64,000 bases of DNA, taken from positions 1,798,001 to 1,862,000 of the forward strand of contig CM057059.1 in the NCBI GenBank assembly GCA_029945375.1. Reading direction: 5' to 3'. Below, piece by piece: positions 1-13,292 of the stretch (position 1 is the stretch's first letter; each line of letters starts with the position of its first letter). Made by a program: the position numbers and the translations under genes. Below the pieces are notes generated by a model, which saw nothing but the letters and a program-made list of their open reading frames with translations, was not told the origin of the DNA and ran no database searches. This DNA is from Agaricus subrufescens (lineage: Eukaryota > Basidiomycota > Agaricomycetes > Agaricales > Agaricaceae).

Positions 1-3000
1 CCTGCGATTCAATTGAGAACAGTTCCATATATGATCATATGCTGTAACCATGCTCCACCCTACATTGGTCTTGGGAAGCATACAGGGTATGTCTGTTCAA
101 TTTTTGATGATATCAAGGTCGAAAAAGGAATTTAGTGAGGCCTCGATCCTGCAAATGAAGGCCGGGTGGGATTCTGTGGCGGTTCCAGGGTGGTTCTAAT
201 ACATTGAAATGTGCATTGAACCATGGGCGTGGGATGATACGTGTTGACGCCGCGGCGGCTTTGTTATTTGCAAAGTGCCTCTGCCAAGATTTCCCTGGTC
301 TCGATTCTTTCCCAGTCTCTCGTTTGCCTTCTGCCGTACAAATGGATAACAATTGTAACAATATGAATCGCTCCACTAGTGTCAATATCCCGTGTAGATC
401 GGCAAAACACGCTCAACCCCAGCATTCCTAGAGCAACAGGGTGACTTTCCGTTCTTCGAATGAGGGATTTCACCTTGGGCGAGTGAATAAGAGAACTGCT
501 GTAGGTACTAATGATTTTTACTCTTAGATTATTCGATGACGCTCTCTTTATGTCACCCCAAACCCTTTGGCGTTTCGACCAATGACCGACTCATCATTCT
601 TCAGGGAAGATACTCGGAGGGTACCCACCTACCGTGAAACTGTCAGATCGTTCACGAGGCGGGTAGAACCTGTGGTATTACATAATTTACTCTCCGATCA
701 TCAGCGGTGGATCTCCCTCCCTTCGATGAATCGCACGCTGATTATGCAACTGGCTATACATGGAGCTTCAAAACCCCCCTACCCTTAGAAGTATTAACCT
801 CAAAACGGCACTCTTGACAGGATCATCAGAACAAAACCATACTCCTAACTATTGGGGCATTGCACCGGGAAGTTTGTTTCTTGCTTCCAGTAATGTGGTG
901 ATCACGAAATTGTATCAATGTGCAAAGCGTAAGTTGAGAAAACACAACTCGGTGACCCGTTCTTGTGTGTTTATTCCACGGCTCTGTCCCCCTTTTTGTG
1001 ACATAACAAGTCTGAAGGCATGCTGATAGCTTGGCCTTCAAGTTCGTAAACCGTCAGATCGGATTCAATAATGCAGTAAGCGGTGAAGGAATCTGATCTT
1101 CGATTGTCTATACTTGATTGACGCTTGCGTAACAGGCAATGCTCATACTGTATCGCAGAAGTTCTGGTGGTAACTTCGGCACGTTGTATGGATGAACGGA
1201 CCATGCTTTCGAATTGGTAGGAGCAATAACGGACTTCTGGAGATTGAGGTAATACATCTGGAACGGAAATCCCCTCATTGCAAAACCTTTGTGAGCTTCT
1301 CACAGCGCTAGTTGACGATCAGACATGCCTATCCATCCCAAGGCAAACACTATGAAGCGTCAGGCTATTTCACTTGAAGCATAACTTGTGACCGGCCTTG
1401 AGCCCTAGGACCGACGACCACCGGTCAGCTTCCTACCGGTATATGATGCAAGTGGTTGATAATTCAATAGGTCAGCCACGTCATGAAACTCTCCGCCTCT
1501 AACTGGGAAAGGCCTAGACTATTGAAGATGAGAAGGCTGAGAGTCATTAAACTTCTGATACACGAATTTGGTGAGTGTTTGATCGGTATAACGTTGAAAA
1601 GATGGACACCAGGCTGTGGCGTAGAATTTCGAGACCACGCGCGAGGCTTCGATTAGTCGACCAGCTTCTGTGATCGTTAGCCCCTCTTACAGCAATGTAG
1701 CACGCTGAGTTTCGATTCATTGGACGTGGCTAGCTTCATAATGTCGAAAAGGTGCAGGCATGACCATGTACACCAATGTCATCTTTATTTTGATTTGATG
1801 GTTTGAACGGGCACCCTCCGTCCCACGTTAGACCCATTCCCCTGTTGTTAGTAAGGGCAGGAATTTGTTCTTCTATTGAGACCAATCTGGAGCTCTGGTG
1901 ATACTAGATTTCACAAACCGGTATTGACCAAGGCGTATTATATGCCTGTGGTGCTCTTGAAGCTTGTGAATTTGCAGGTACAGCAGAATTGCCACGATTT
2001 GCAGTGTAGATCCTACCCTTCCACTGTTTAAACCCTGAGATCGGCAGTAATAGCAGGCCGCGACTTTTACACCTGGGGAAACCTGGTGGCGTCTAGAACT
2101 TGTCCTTCGAAGCACCTGGGGTCACGCGGTTCCGTGCCTTGCGACAGTCTCTGCTCGTGCTGTTATCATTGCATCTGGTCGCTCCGATCACCTAAGTGTT
2201 TTCTACGATCTCACTATAAAAAAAATCGCCCGGCTCTTGGAGAAGACAGCGTCGGCTGAGATGGATTTGAGGAAAACAAATCTGACATCAATTGCGCCAG
2301 AAAACCTCATCTCGATTCGATTGGATCTGATCAACAACCAGTCATATTTGATCAGCATCATCATTGAAATATGTGAGAGAGCCTGAGATGCCCGCTTTTG
2401 TCGCAACTTTCGATCTTGACTTACGTGTTGTGCCTTTAGGTACGGGAAGAACTAGTGGAGTTTTGTGTGGTGTGTAATTGATCATCATCATAGCTTGACA
2501 GTCGTTGTCAGTGAGACATTTAGAATTTGAGACTAACCGTGTGAAAAAATAATGAAATGTGATCGCAACTCCCGCCGCCGCCTGTATTCAAAAAAAAAAC
2601 GCTACATCAATTCCGAGTTGTACCTTCCTCAGAGCACCCTTAGACGGGGGTGGATAGAAGTACTCTGCGTTATTTGGAAGAACCTTTGCATTGATTTTCT
2701 TATCCCCAAATTGCCAAATTGTTAGTCTGGATGGCAGCTTGAATGCACTGGCTTACACGCCTATGGCGACCCGAGTGCGTTCTGACCGCACTGCTAGAAG
2801 CATAGTACGCAACCGTCAAATTCCCGGACCTTCGACCCCTACTTTTAACCCTGGCTTCTTCAATCTGTGTAAATTTTTCTTTTCTGATACTTTCTCCGTA
2901 CATTGTTATCTGACCCCTTGGGGTACGATGACGACGTGGTATATGTCATGAATGGTCATTGATTTGACATGGAGAGCCTCGGAGTCGCGGTGAGGGAGAA

Positions 3001-4600
3001 AGTAGAGGAGATGTTGAGAGAACGCATACGGTGATCAGCGCGCGAAATTAAATAAGTACTCCACTCATGTTTAAAGTGACTTGCCAAGTTGCTGACCCTA
3101 TGTAATTGATATAATATGACAGGACGAGAAGATTATCTTAGTGAACAGCGGAGGTTGACAAATCGTATTGAAGTTTAAAGGATGTGGGAAACTCCACAGC
3201 GGCCACTAGTAATTACTTCATCATCATGACAAAGGCGGCTTTGATGGCAAGATCTGTCATCGAGAAGAACAAGTCTAACGAGCACGGGCGTAATAAGTTG
3301 TAGCCCTAGATCACTTGCGGCGTATGTCAGATATTTTGATGGTTATTCATATTTCTGGATAACTCGGAGACATTGAGGTAGTCAAAGTTGACATGGCCGA
3401 ACACAGAGAATTGTAATAGACTTTTTGTCTCTATGGCCCTTGCTGCATCTCCACTAAGCTATATTATCAGGGATCCTAGTTGGAGGAGGTACCAACCCTT
3501 ATCAGCCGCTCGTGCGGAATTTGACGGCTACAAGGATGTCAGTGACCATATGGTATGGAAAGAAAAGGAATTCAATATTTTTCAGCCTAAGTATGTAATA
3601 GAAATGAAGTTGTGAGGCCGGGGCTTTTCTTTTTCTGAGACAAGTTCGACCCCTAGAACGCTTGTTATACATGGATCTCTATTCTTGAGCGGTTAAACAG
3701 TAGTCTCTGAACTAGACCCTTGGTAGGAATGGAAGGCGGTACATGGTACTAGACTGGTCCCTATGAGACCTAGGTAAGACGATTTGCTTATCTGAGCGTC
3801 GCTGAAATGGCAAGAGTGTGGTGTATTGCTTATCATCTGTGAGAGTCGTCGGAGCTTCGGAGATGGAGTGTACCCGGATTTGATTTCATAGATTAGTGAC
3901 TTATCAGATTATGAAATGGTGGTAATCAGTGATGATTTTGCTTATCTGACGTATCAAACCGAGTCTGTGAATATCATTATGTCAACGCGTTGAACTCCTT
4001 CCCCCACTAGTCTAGCTATTGGATCGTCGTCCAAGCAATAAACGTCATATTCGTAACCAGAAGCCCTGACCCCCTGAATCCAAGGGTCGTTACTGATTGA
4101 AAGGAGACGAATATATGTTGGAGTGGAAGCATCGTAATGATCATCAGAACACAGTGACCGGAGTGTGTGGTATATTATTCGAAGCAGGGAGTTATTCGAT
4201 TTAAGTAAACAATACTGAATCGGAGACTACTCCAAATAAAGGTCGGTAATAGGGATGGGGATTCAGAGCATAGGGTATCAGCGCACAGTAGCACAGTAGC
4301 GAGAGCTAGAGAAAAGAGTGGAGAGTAACGCTTATATGTGATAGTGACTGAGCTAAGAAGTATTGAGGAGATGAGAATTTAAAAACACTTAATTGAACTA
4401 CTCACCGAAATGATCCAAAAAAAAATTCTTAAATATATCAGGCCCGTACATTCAGCCTTCCATCACTACATCATTCTCATAGGCTCCATAAATAAGAGGC
4501 ATGACAGGGAGCGCGTTGAACATGGGAGGTATGACCTTCCAAGGAGTGATCGCTGGATCAACAGCTTTCGGGGAAGAACCGGTAGCGAACCGAGACTGTG
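1..4600. other. gene-poor stretch
   Basis: No reading frame here looks like a gene. All open frames are short (up to 110 codons, - strand near 971-1303), carry no motif I recognise, and do not join across plausible introns into a longer protein. There are short A-runs (near 2590 and 4420) and trinucleotide stutters (near 2485), but no convincing repeat or mobile element. It may hold old decayed genes or regulatory DNA; I see nothing specific. Confidence 0.5.
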
Positions 4601-4615
4601 AATAACATTCCACTC

Positions 4616-5243
4616 TCAACTCCTAACAGAATGATCGTTGACAAAAATGGGGAAAATAAAGTCATGAGTGAGTGTCGTGTGACCGGAAAATGGAATTAGC
4701 CCCACCTCAAAGCTGTTGTGTCCTAGTGCTGGAGACGCTGTGATACTCTGCAAGACCTCTGCGCCACTTTTGTTGAGATGGGTGCCTTGTGTTTCGCGAA
4801 AACGATGGACGCGTTTGGAACCTGCGATGGCGCGTTTGTTCGGAGTGAGAGGGACGGCGGGTTGTTGGGATTTGGTGAAAAATGTTGGTAGGACTGGTGC
4901 GGGTGGCGGAGGCGTTTCTGGGATACTGTCATCTTCTGACTCGGAATCAGTGTCGATAATGAGATTGGATACGAGTGGCGGAAGGGTTAGCATTCTTGAA
5001 GAAAACGAGGATATGGCTGGTGGGGTGGAGGTAAGGTGTGGGGCTGTGGACTAGAGCTGTGGACGTAGAAAGTGGGAGAACATCGACCAAAGCTTGACAA
5101 GAATAGTTGAGAAGTAAATAAGACGGAGTAGGCGAGGGTAAGCGGAACGACGTCAACAGCCAAGAGCAACTGTTACGCGTGTCAGGATTCCTAGGGCCGT
5201 CAAAGGTTAAATCAAGGGCTGGCGTCAAATTTGTACTCTGCAT
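4616..5243 (-). CDS. hypothetical protein, acidic and Pro-rich, model uncertain
   Basis: I do not recognise this protein. The clearest coding segment is 4993 down to about 4690. It has an acidic patch (DTDSESEDDS) followed by a proline run and a basic stretch (TPNKRAIAGSKRVHRFRE), which reads like a nuclear or disordered protein rather than chance. A donor-like site follows GHNSFE near 4703, so the last residues of the open frame are probably intron. Upstream, a short piece starting with Met at 5243 could be a first exon joined through an acceptor near 5050 (tag in the + strand complement). The join is a guess. It lies divergently from the AP-1 mu gene, with about 430 bp between the starts. 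Confidence 0.3.
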
Positions 5244-5670
5244 CGGTCTACCATTGGTCTACCATCGGGCATGTAGTTGGTGCATCTCGTGCACACGGGC
5301 GAATAGACGAGCAGGCGCTGAACAGAAAAATCCTCTTTGGACCGAGTGGCGAGATAACGAGCCGTTCTTATCAAAGTCGTGGCCGGTCAGAACCTGAGAA
5401 CAGGCCACACGTGGCGGCGGAGGGCCCACAAGGAGACGCAATCTGGCTTCCGGGAGCCCATGTGGCCTCGGGTAGGGCGCCTGGACCAGGTACTGGGTGG
5501 ACCTCGTCCATGGTGTATCCGCCGTTTTCCCGGTCCAGCGACCTCGTTCGCCGCCGTCTGGGCAGTGCAATAGACTACAAGATGTTGTATAACGACCTCA
5601 GAGGAAGCCAGGCAGAAAGGCAGTCCCGAATAGGAAGGCAGTATTATTTGGTTGATCTGCAACGGCCATC

Positions 5671-7247
5671 ATGGTCGCCAGTCTCATTGCGATCCTCGAC
5701 CTCAAGGGCAAGCCGCTCATCCAGCGATCCTACCGCGACGATGTCCACCCGTCTTCCATCGAAAAGTTCCTGCCGCTCGTGCTCGATATCGAGGAGGAGG
5801 GCCAGCAGGTCACGCCGTGTCTTTCGTCCCAGGGCATCAACTTTATGCACATCCGACACTCGAATCTCTATCGTGTGTCGTTCTTTCTTACGTGCTCCGA
5901 GCTAGCCTCATAGCTCTTCTTTCAGTCCTCGCGCTTTCGAAGCGAAACACCAATGCTGCTGAAGTCATCATCTTCCTCCATCGACTCGTCTCCGTCCTCA
6001 TTGAGTACTTCAAAGAACTCGAGGAAGAGAGTATCCGGGATAACTTTGTCATTATATACGAGCTCATGGATGAGATGATGGATTTTGGCTACCCACAGAC
6101 CACGGAGAGCAAGATCCTGCAAGAGTGCGTGTCGAACTCACCTTGTATGGTTACCTCACTGATCTACCTCCTGATCATGAAGGTATATCACACAGGAATC
6201 GCACAAACTCGAGATTCAGGCGCGTCCACCCATGGCAGTTACAAATGCCGTATCATGGCGGACGGAGGGGATCAAGTATAGGAAGAACGAAGTCTTTTTG
6301 GACGTCATTGAGAGTGTGAACATGCTCGTCTGTCATTTCTCCGCTTGCCCCTCCGTTCTTATCACTCACGTCGCTTATCTTCCGCACGTCATATAGGTCA
6401 ACGCCAGTGGAAACGTCGTCCGCTCCGAGATTCTCGGTGCAATCAAAATGAAATGTTACCTATCTGGAATGCCCGAGCTTCGTCTAGGCCTTAACGATAA
6501 AGTCATGTTCGAATCCACAGGCCGTACATCGAGAGGCAAATCTATCGAAATGGAAGACGTCAAATTCCATCAATGTGTTCGATTATCACGATTTGAGAAT
6601 GATCGCACCATCAGTTTTATCCCGCCCGATGGTGAATTCGAGTTGATGAGTTATCGACTGAGTACCCCCGTGAAACCCTTGATCTGGGTTGAGGCTGCTG
6701 TAGAGAGTCATAAAGGAAGTAGAGTGGAGTATATGGTGAAGATCAAGGCTCAATTCAAGAGACGAAGTACAGCGAACAATGTCGAAGTGTATGTTCCAGT
6801 ACCGGACGATGCCGATAGCCCCAAGTTTAGAGTGAGTGAAAGATAGATCTTACCACTATTTATCTTATCTGAATTAAAAAAGGCTTCAACGGGTTCCGTA
6901 CAATACGTACCCGACAGATCTGCGTTTGTATGGAAAATTAAGCAACTTGGCGGGTCCAGGGAGTTCCTTATGCGCGCACATTTTGGTTTACCAAGTGTTA
7001 AATCCGGTTAGTCAATTTTGGCCCGAGCTTCCCGGCTTTCGGGTTGTTATTTGTTTGTTCATCACATTAAACTTGGGAGTTAGACTCCGATGTCGAGAAA
7101 AGGCCGCCCATCACTGTCAAATTTGAAATCCCGTACTTTACGGTGTCTGGTATCCAAGTCCGGTACCTCAAGATCGTTGAAAAAAGTGGATATCAAGCAC
7201 TACCTTGGGTTCGATACATTACCCAGAACGGTGATGATTATAGGTAA
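5671..7247 (+). CDS. apm1: clathrin adaptor AP-1 complex, mu (medium) chain
   Basis: Medium subunit of the AP-1 adaptor, which selects cargo with tyrosine-based signals for clathrin vesicles at the trans-Golgi network and endosomes. Six exons fit with no frame error: 5671-5872, 5926-6124, 6183-6327, 6397-6831, 6883-7006 and 7084-7247, giving 422 residues, the usual length (human AP1M1 is 423). Residues 1-140 form the longin-like domain (MVASLIAILDLKGKPLIQ, then FKELEEESIRDNFVIIYELM and DFGYPQTTESKILQE). The mu-homology domain follows (VTNAVSWRTEGIKYRKNEVF, MPELRLGLNDKVMFE, KFHQCVRLSRFENDRTISF, QFKRRSTANNVEVYVPVP) and ends with YQALPWVRYITQNGDDYR. The ending is slightly shorter than the usual tail. 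The start Met is where the family's longin domain begins. The gene looks complete and functional. Confidence 0.96.
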
Positions 7248-8874
7248 AGTGTCGTCTTGCCTTATGGCAGCTTGTTTTGATGATAGTGTTTTAGCTTACG
7301 GACGGCATCCGAAAAAGGTAGTGCACCTATCGTTTCGTCCATGTGATATTTCCATCCTGTGTTGTTTACTGTGCTGTGACATAAATCTTTTTGTGTTGGT
7401 TTAAGAGTGCCCATGACGACGACCTCAAACTGAAAAATTTCAGTCTGCATCTGTGTTTCTGGCTTCTACTTCTCTCCTATGTCCATCACGCCACGCCATG
7501 ATCTATACCATGACATACGCCTCTCAGACCTGAAATATATACGGAGGGTCGCGAAATAACCTCCGATTTCCTGAAGAAAAGGAACACCACCTTAGTGTCG
7601 CCGCCCATCCTGAATTAGTCCAGAGAAGAGAACTACAATGCTTGGCGTTGTCCCTGTTGCACTGATCCCCAGCGCTTCAAATATCAAGTATGTTTGAAGT
7701 ATGTCGTTCGGCACCGATGCCATAAAATTCATACCACTGGTGCATGTATTTATAGATATATTTCAGTAGACCGCCGCATTTGCGCGCCAAGTGCACTGTG
7801 GGCTTTTCTTGATTACTTTTATTTGCCGTCGAATGTTTTTGACTTGTTTCAATCGATGGATTTCGTGACGAAGGTATTTTGACGGGCGATTTAAGGCACC
7901 CTAGGGGTAAATCAGAGTCAGTAGGCTTTAGGAATTATATGGCGAATTATTTAGTCACTGCCCATAATGTTTCTTGGCGGTTCTTGGCCCACAATAGAGT
8001 TCGTGATTACTAACGGGGCGCTGCCCTCGTATTTCAGGGTTACACTCCCCACTTGTGGGCTCGGCTGCGCATTTGTCGGGACATTGGTAATTCGAAATCA
8101 ACAGACAGATGTGTGATGGGTTTCGTAAGCCAAGAGTAGGCATTTAAATCCACTGGAGAACGACAGACAGATGAGGTGTGTACTAGGGGCGATTTACCAG
8201 GGCACCTTCTTATGATGAGGTCCTTCTTGGGGTTTAAAGTTAAAGTTGGTGGAAATTTGATTGTTCTTTTCATAAAATGTCCCCCCCCCACGTGTCCGTG
8301 GCTGTAGCTTCTCTTCCATTAAGATCTGCAGCCTGCTGATTGAGTACCAACTCTGTCGTTAGCAAAGGGTCCTCGACCATTCCTATCATGGCCAAGTCAG
8401 GTGAATCTGGCCAGAAATAAAGGCGTTCTGGTAGGTCGAAAAAAAATCCGAGGAGAAGATGAAAATGTTCTAGCTTGTAAACTTGACATTCGGCTGATCA
8501 CTGGACCCAATTTCATTGGCTCTCCCTGGTTTCGGCAGGACAGAAGCGTTACAGAAAAACAGCCCCCATCTCCCGATGTATTAGTCAAGTTATGTTACTA
8601 ACCTCGTTTTACAGGAGCCGGTCTCACGTATATTTCAATTGGAACGTTAACGTACTTGCAGAATTCAAGCAGTTGGATGGGGAGATGGCAAGACACCGAT
8701 GCAGCTTGCACGGTGTACGACCGCCTGGGTGACATTTTTTTCCAGGGTCCCGAGCTCACGGCGTTGACTCTCTGCACCCCCGGGCTCTACCCCCTCCTTC
8801 GACCTTACCACTACACATGTTGGACATGTGTGATTCGGACCACCCTTGTAGGCTTGATTACGTCCACTTTGTAG
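7248..8874. other. intergenic, possible first exon of the next gene
   Basis: No gene recognised. The short open frames on both strands lack motifs. A C-run precedes an acgtg at 8281-8293. An ATG at 8685 followed by eight codons and a gtgtac donor is a candidate first exon for the membrane protein beginning at 8875, because it resembles in length and phase the short first exon of the related array genes further on. Confidence 0.4.
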
Positions 8875-10211
8875 CATCGATGGTGGCTTGGGTGCTACTA
8901 CTTGCGGACTTTTTATGGTGCTTGCGACAAGAGCGTACTTATATCTGGAGGTGCAGTTGAATCCTATTCGTTCATTCGTGCCTATGATTCTGATTCTCTG
9001 ATTTAGTTCCCCGTTTTCGTTGTACCAGATTTTGTACGTGTTCCAAAGGTACTTTCCCATCGTTTACCAGACGTATGATATTTTTTTCGCTATCTTTTTC
9101 TTCACATATGGACTGAACCACGGTGGAATACAGTGTACACATTGGGCTTTTGTCCCATTTTGTATTGCCTTTCCCTATCGCTCTCTGCCAGAAGTGGTTC
9201 TTGTTCCTGCATATTTCCTCTTCTTGCTCGCAGGTTGCTTTCCAGACGACATGGACCTTCCTAGGTACGCATTGCTAAGTAGTCTTACTCTTGCTGTAGC
9301 CTAATACCTCGCAGTTTTGGGACTCTACCAAAATAGTCGGAAAATTCAGGTGCTATCGGTACTCATGGTTCTGATTGACGTTGTGGTCATGTGCCTTGGA
9401 GGCCTTCAATTATGGCGTGCCAGCCACCTCTTTGACATGAGTTGTGCGACGAAATTTGACATGTCTATGGCATCACTTCCGTACGTAGCTCCTTCGGCTT
9501 GAACACTTGCTCTTGGTGAACCAAAAAGATTCCAGCATCTCTTTCCTTTCTCTTCAAATCGTTTGCTGGGGTCTTGTCTGGTACAAGTATCGCCAGATGA
9601 CTTGCCCTGAGATCATTCTGGAATTGGCGCCATACCTGCCGGGGTTGTTCCAAGATGGATTGGTGGTGTTTGCAATCATGACAGGTAAAAAAGAACAGAT
9701 GCTTCCTTTTGTGTAATTATGTTTACTCACGACGTGATCACTAAAGTCGCTGTTGGAATTGCGATTCCGTTCAGCATTCTTGTGCAAGTCGATACGCTCG
9801 CTGTTTATCCGTGAGTATATGTTTCTTTTGTCAGACACTGTTAACCTGAAAACAAACATTTACAGATGTTCGACGGTTTTACTCTCATTATCAGTACGTA
9901 TTTCCGGGTTCTTTATGTAAAGGTAATGATCTGAGTGGGAACATATCTAGAACTGCCGGTATATTTTGAAAGCGCGTCAGCACCGCGAAGGCTCTGGTAC
10001 AGCGAACGTCGGGAGGTCGTTTGAATTGGATAGTGTATCGACGCTGAACAGATTATCACACCTGCCCAACCCTCCTACAATTCAAACTCTGCAACCTATA
10101 GCCGGTGACGGACATTCAAGGGTGTCTTCGAGCAGCAGTGGGCTCCCACACTCCGTTATGTCCTGTTATTCGGCCCAATCGTCTTCTATAAAATGCCAGT
10201 CAATCCCCTGA
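8875..10211 (+). CDS. DUF6533-like multi-pass membrane protein, divergent member
   Basis: A membrane protein of unknown function, readable by comparison with the ten array genes at 26.7-57.0 kb. In order: VAWVLLLADFLWCLRQERTYIW (array: VAGLVLLVYDQIITW..KELNYIW); SLYQILYVFQRYFPIVYQT; VLGLYQNSRKIQVLSV (family LRVYALY..RS.K); VCWGLVWYKYRQ (array ILWGLTAYKYR); then AVGIAIPFSILVQVDTLAV, NCRYILKARQHRE and a Ser-rich cytoplasmic-looking tail. Several introns fall at the same codon and phase as in the array: IW before a phase-2 site, and phase 1 just before the LYQNSRK helix. The first exon is uncertain (candidate ATG at 8685) and the piece between about 9075 and 9316 is not fully resolved. The longer tail and low identity show it is an old relative, not a recent copy. 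Confidence 0.65.
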
Positions 10212-11139
10212 TATTCATTCTTGCTGTTCGTGCCTCTGACTTTCGAAGTTCGATGTACATGTATAAATCAAGTTGATAACTCGTGATTTTAACTAAGGAT
10301 TAACATGTATGATATTACTATCTCAAATACAGGATATGAGAGCTTATAATTTCGTTCAGATTTTGACAAAAGTAATTCCTATTCGAGTGACTTTTGTATG
10401 AATCTATCTCATGAACACTCCCGTCTTCCCCATTCAGGGCATCTCCTTCCCTTCCTATGTACACAAACCATTAACATTTCAGTTGACTCCAGTATATTCG
10501 ATATTTAGAATCGATATGTATTCCTATTACCATGAAGGACTGGTTCGTCTGGATTAAGTGATTTGATCAGTGATTGAGATAAATGATCGAGGATCATTAA
10601 CACGATTTGCTAATCACGTGGACACTACTCTTTCTTCTGATCTTCTCCTAACATCGCAACCTTCCCGATTTCTCACTTACTTCTGCATTCGTGCGGAATA
10701 GCGCAGCTCTAGGGCGTATTACCCCGTGTATGACTCTAACTGCATTCTAATTCGTCGGTCTTGCCATTGTCAGGGCGTTCGATCATCCCTAATATAATCG
10801 TACCATTTCCCATTTGTGGCGCACTGCATTGTTTCCCGCTTGTGCACTTTTTCGTTTACCTCCATAAGTTCTGATCAGCGTGCTCTTTGCATCCATCTCT
10901 TGTTTCAAAATAATCTAGAGGATGGAGCTTTCACGGTGACATTCGGTGATACCAATCTTGCCGACGAAGGGAATTCCATTGCTTGTGCCCGTATCGTTCT
11001 CTCCACTCCTCTCACAGCCTGTCAAGTGCATGTGTTCGCGGGGTGAAAGTAGTCTGTGTGGGAGGCACCGAAACGACAATATAAGCCAGTCGTCTTGATG
11101 CTCGCGGACATTCCTGTTTCTTTGAGACTTCTCCCCGGA
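10212..11139. other. intergenic
   Basis: Nothing recognisable between the DUF6533-like gene and the amidase. A short open frame at 10816-11046 has no family features. The region presumably contains the 3' end of one transcript and the promoter of the next. Confidence 0.5.
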
Positions 11140-13292
11140 ATGCAGATCTTGCATCCTACGAACTTCTTTCTCATTTCTCTACTTTTGGATGCACTTGCTG
11201 GTGTACTAGCGCATCAAATTGTTACAGATCCGTTTCCGGACCTGTATGAGGCGTCCGTTGAAGAACTTCAGAGTGGCCTAGACGCCAGGCAATTCACCAG
11301 TGTTGATCTAGTTAAGGTCAGTACTCCACATCCATAGACAGTTTTGGTATTCATATAAGGTTGTAGGCTTATTTTTCCCGTATAGACGAAGTAAATTTCA
11401 AAGGAGTAGCTTTACGTGCAGTGATCGAGTTGAATCCCTCAGCTCAGTCTCAAGCCGCCGACTTGGATCGTGAAAGAAAGACGAGAGGAAAACGGAGCCT
11501 TTTGCACGGAATTCCTATCTTACTCAAAGTGATTAGCATTGTACCTTCAGAGATTTGTTACCTCATCTGGCCTTCACAGGACAATATTGCCACAATCGCA
11601 TCTGAAGGTACTTCGTAGAGGGATCGAAGTCTCTCAACTGACAAGAAAACTAGGTATGAATACAACTGCGGGCTCCTTTAGCCTTTTAAGTTCTGTTGTT
11701 CCCGATGATGCCGGGGTGGTCAAACGACTTAGGAAAGCTGGAGCAATCATTTTGGGTGATTACTATCTCAAAAACCTCCTTCCTAAGCTCAGTTTAGAAC
11801 AGGAAAGGCGAATATGTGGGAGTGGGCAGGGGTGGCAGGAGGTTTGACCGACAGTTGGTCTGGTCGTGGTGGACAGTGCAGGGGTGCATTTTACCCAAAT
11901 GCCGATCCTTGCGGGTCTTCATCCGGTTCTGGTGTCGCTGCATCTATTGGCCTCGCAGCTGTTACCCTCGGAACTGAGACTGATGGAAGCATAACTTGTC
12001 CTTCGAGTAATAACAATGCAGTTGGGATCAAGCCTACGGTTGGCTGGACATCTCGGGCAGGAGGTCAGAACCACTTTTTCATGGAAACAAACCTACTGAG
12101 ACCCGACCTTCACTTAGTCATACCGATATCAGCACATCAAGACACTGTTGGACCCATTACAAGGTCAATCACTGACGGGGCCATCGTTCTATCGGTGATT
12201 GCAGGAAAAGATCCGAATGACAATTTCACTTTCGCTCAACCTGATACTATTCCTGATTTTACTCAAGCACTGAAGAAAGATGCTTTCAAGGGAAAGCGAA
12301 TTGGAGTGCCTCGTCGAGTTTTCCTAAACAACTCACTGACTGGTACTGATCCTTCGATCAACATCGCTTTTGACCAAGCTCTTCATGTCATTCGAAAGCT
12401 TGGTGCGACTGTGGTGGATCCTGCCGATGTACCGTCTGCTGAGGAAATCATCAACTCGAAACAGGAGTATGTAGTCATTGACACTGATTTCAAGGTGATT
12501 TCAGAGGATGTTTCATATGTACCCATCCTTCATCTTTTCCTCAAAGGTTCAGATCAACCAGTGGTTCAAGTCCCTCGTTAAAAACCCGTCTGGAGTTCGC
12601 AGCCTCACTGATCTAATTCAATTCAACACCGATCATCCTGAACTTGAGCAGCCTCCTCAATTCACCAATCAATCAATGTAAACCGTCTCCATCTGACATT
12701 GTGTGTATGACTCAATGATATACTTAGGTTGATGGATGCGGAGGCCACACAAGGTTTCAACGAAACTTATTTCGCTGCGCTCGCCTTTGATAAGGAGATC
12801 GGGTCAACGCGAGGGGTTGATGTTGCTCTGGTCCAACATGAGCTCGATGCATTGGTTCTACCCTCCTTCAATCTAGGTATCACTCCTAGGCTAGCAGGTG
12901 AGTCTTTCATCTAATATCAGAGTCGTGGTGGAGTCTGATGCATGATGGTTGAAATGTTGATATTGTTCGCATCTAGCCCTTGTTGGATACCCCATTGTTA
13001 CTGGTGCGCATAAAGTTATGTTCCACTTCTTGACCCAAGTCTAAAGATGGTCACCTCAGTTCCTCTAGGTTTCTTCCCAGACAATGTTACAGTTGGAAAC
13101 GCTGGACCTGATCTCGTATATCCCGCGCCCGGAATCCCCTTCGGACTCTCCTTTTTAGGAACTGCGTTTTCTGATTTTGATTTGATTGGATTTGGGTACG
13201 CGTATGAACAAGCGACGAAGACACGCTTAGCCAGGAAGGGTTTCAGGGATTCTATCCCTAAAACACAATTAAAGGATGTTATTTCCAGGTAA
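11140..13292 (+). CDS. amidase signature family hydrolase with N-terminal signal-like segment
   Basis: Hydrolyses C-N amide bonds; the substrate cannot be told from sequence. Ten exons join in frame to 553 residues: 11140-11316, 11367-11528, 11580-11607, 11654-11755, 11803-12063, 12118-12494, 12553-12677, 12728-12897, 12977-13003, 13060-13292. The catalytic set is present: Lys in LHGIPILLKDN (just before the intron after residue 113), the cis-Ser in GSSSGSG, and the nucleophile Ser in GTETDGSI. Other family landmarks are GKANMWEWAG and DTVGPITRS. The start Met precedes a hydrophobic stretch (FFLISLLLDALAGVLA), so the protein is probably secreted or membrane-tethered. A Met 28 codons upstream at 11056 is possible but would bury that stretch. 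No damage seen. Fungal relatives are often mislabelled GatA; nothing here suggests a tRNA role. Confidence 0.9.

Noticed and set aside
971..1303. 110-codon - strand frame in the first 4 kb
   Set aside because: No motif, no continuation through introns and no supporting context; the length is within chance expectation.
5231..5905. 224-codon + strand frame overlapping the start of the AP-1 mu gene
   Set aside because: Its second half lies in another frame of a certain AP-1 mu exon and is Arg/Ser-rich shadow sequence. The first half shows no domain and is more likely leader or promoter.
11814..12581. Amidase as a fragmented or frameshifted gene
   Set aside because: The separate open frames join exactly through nine short GT..AG introns into one 553-residue protein with all catalytic residues.
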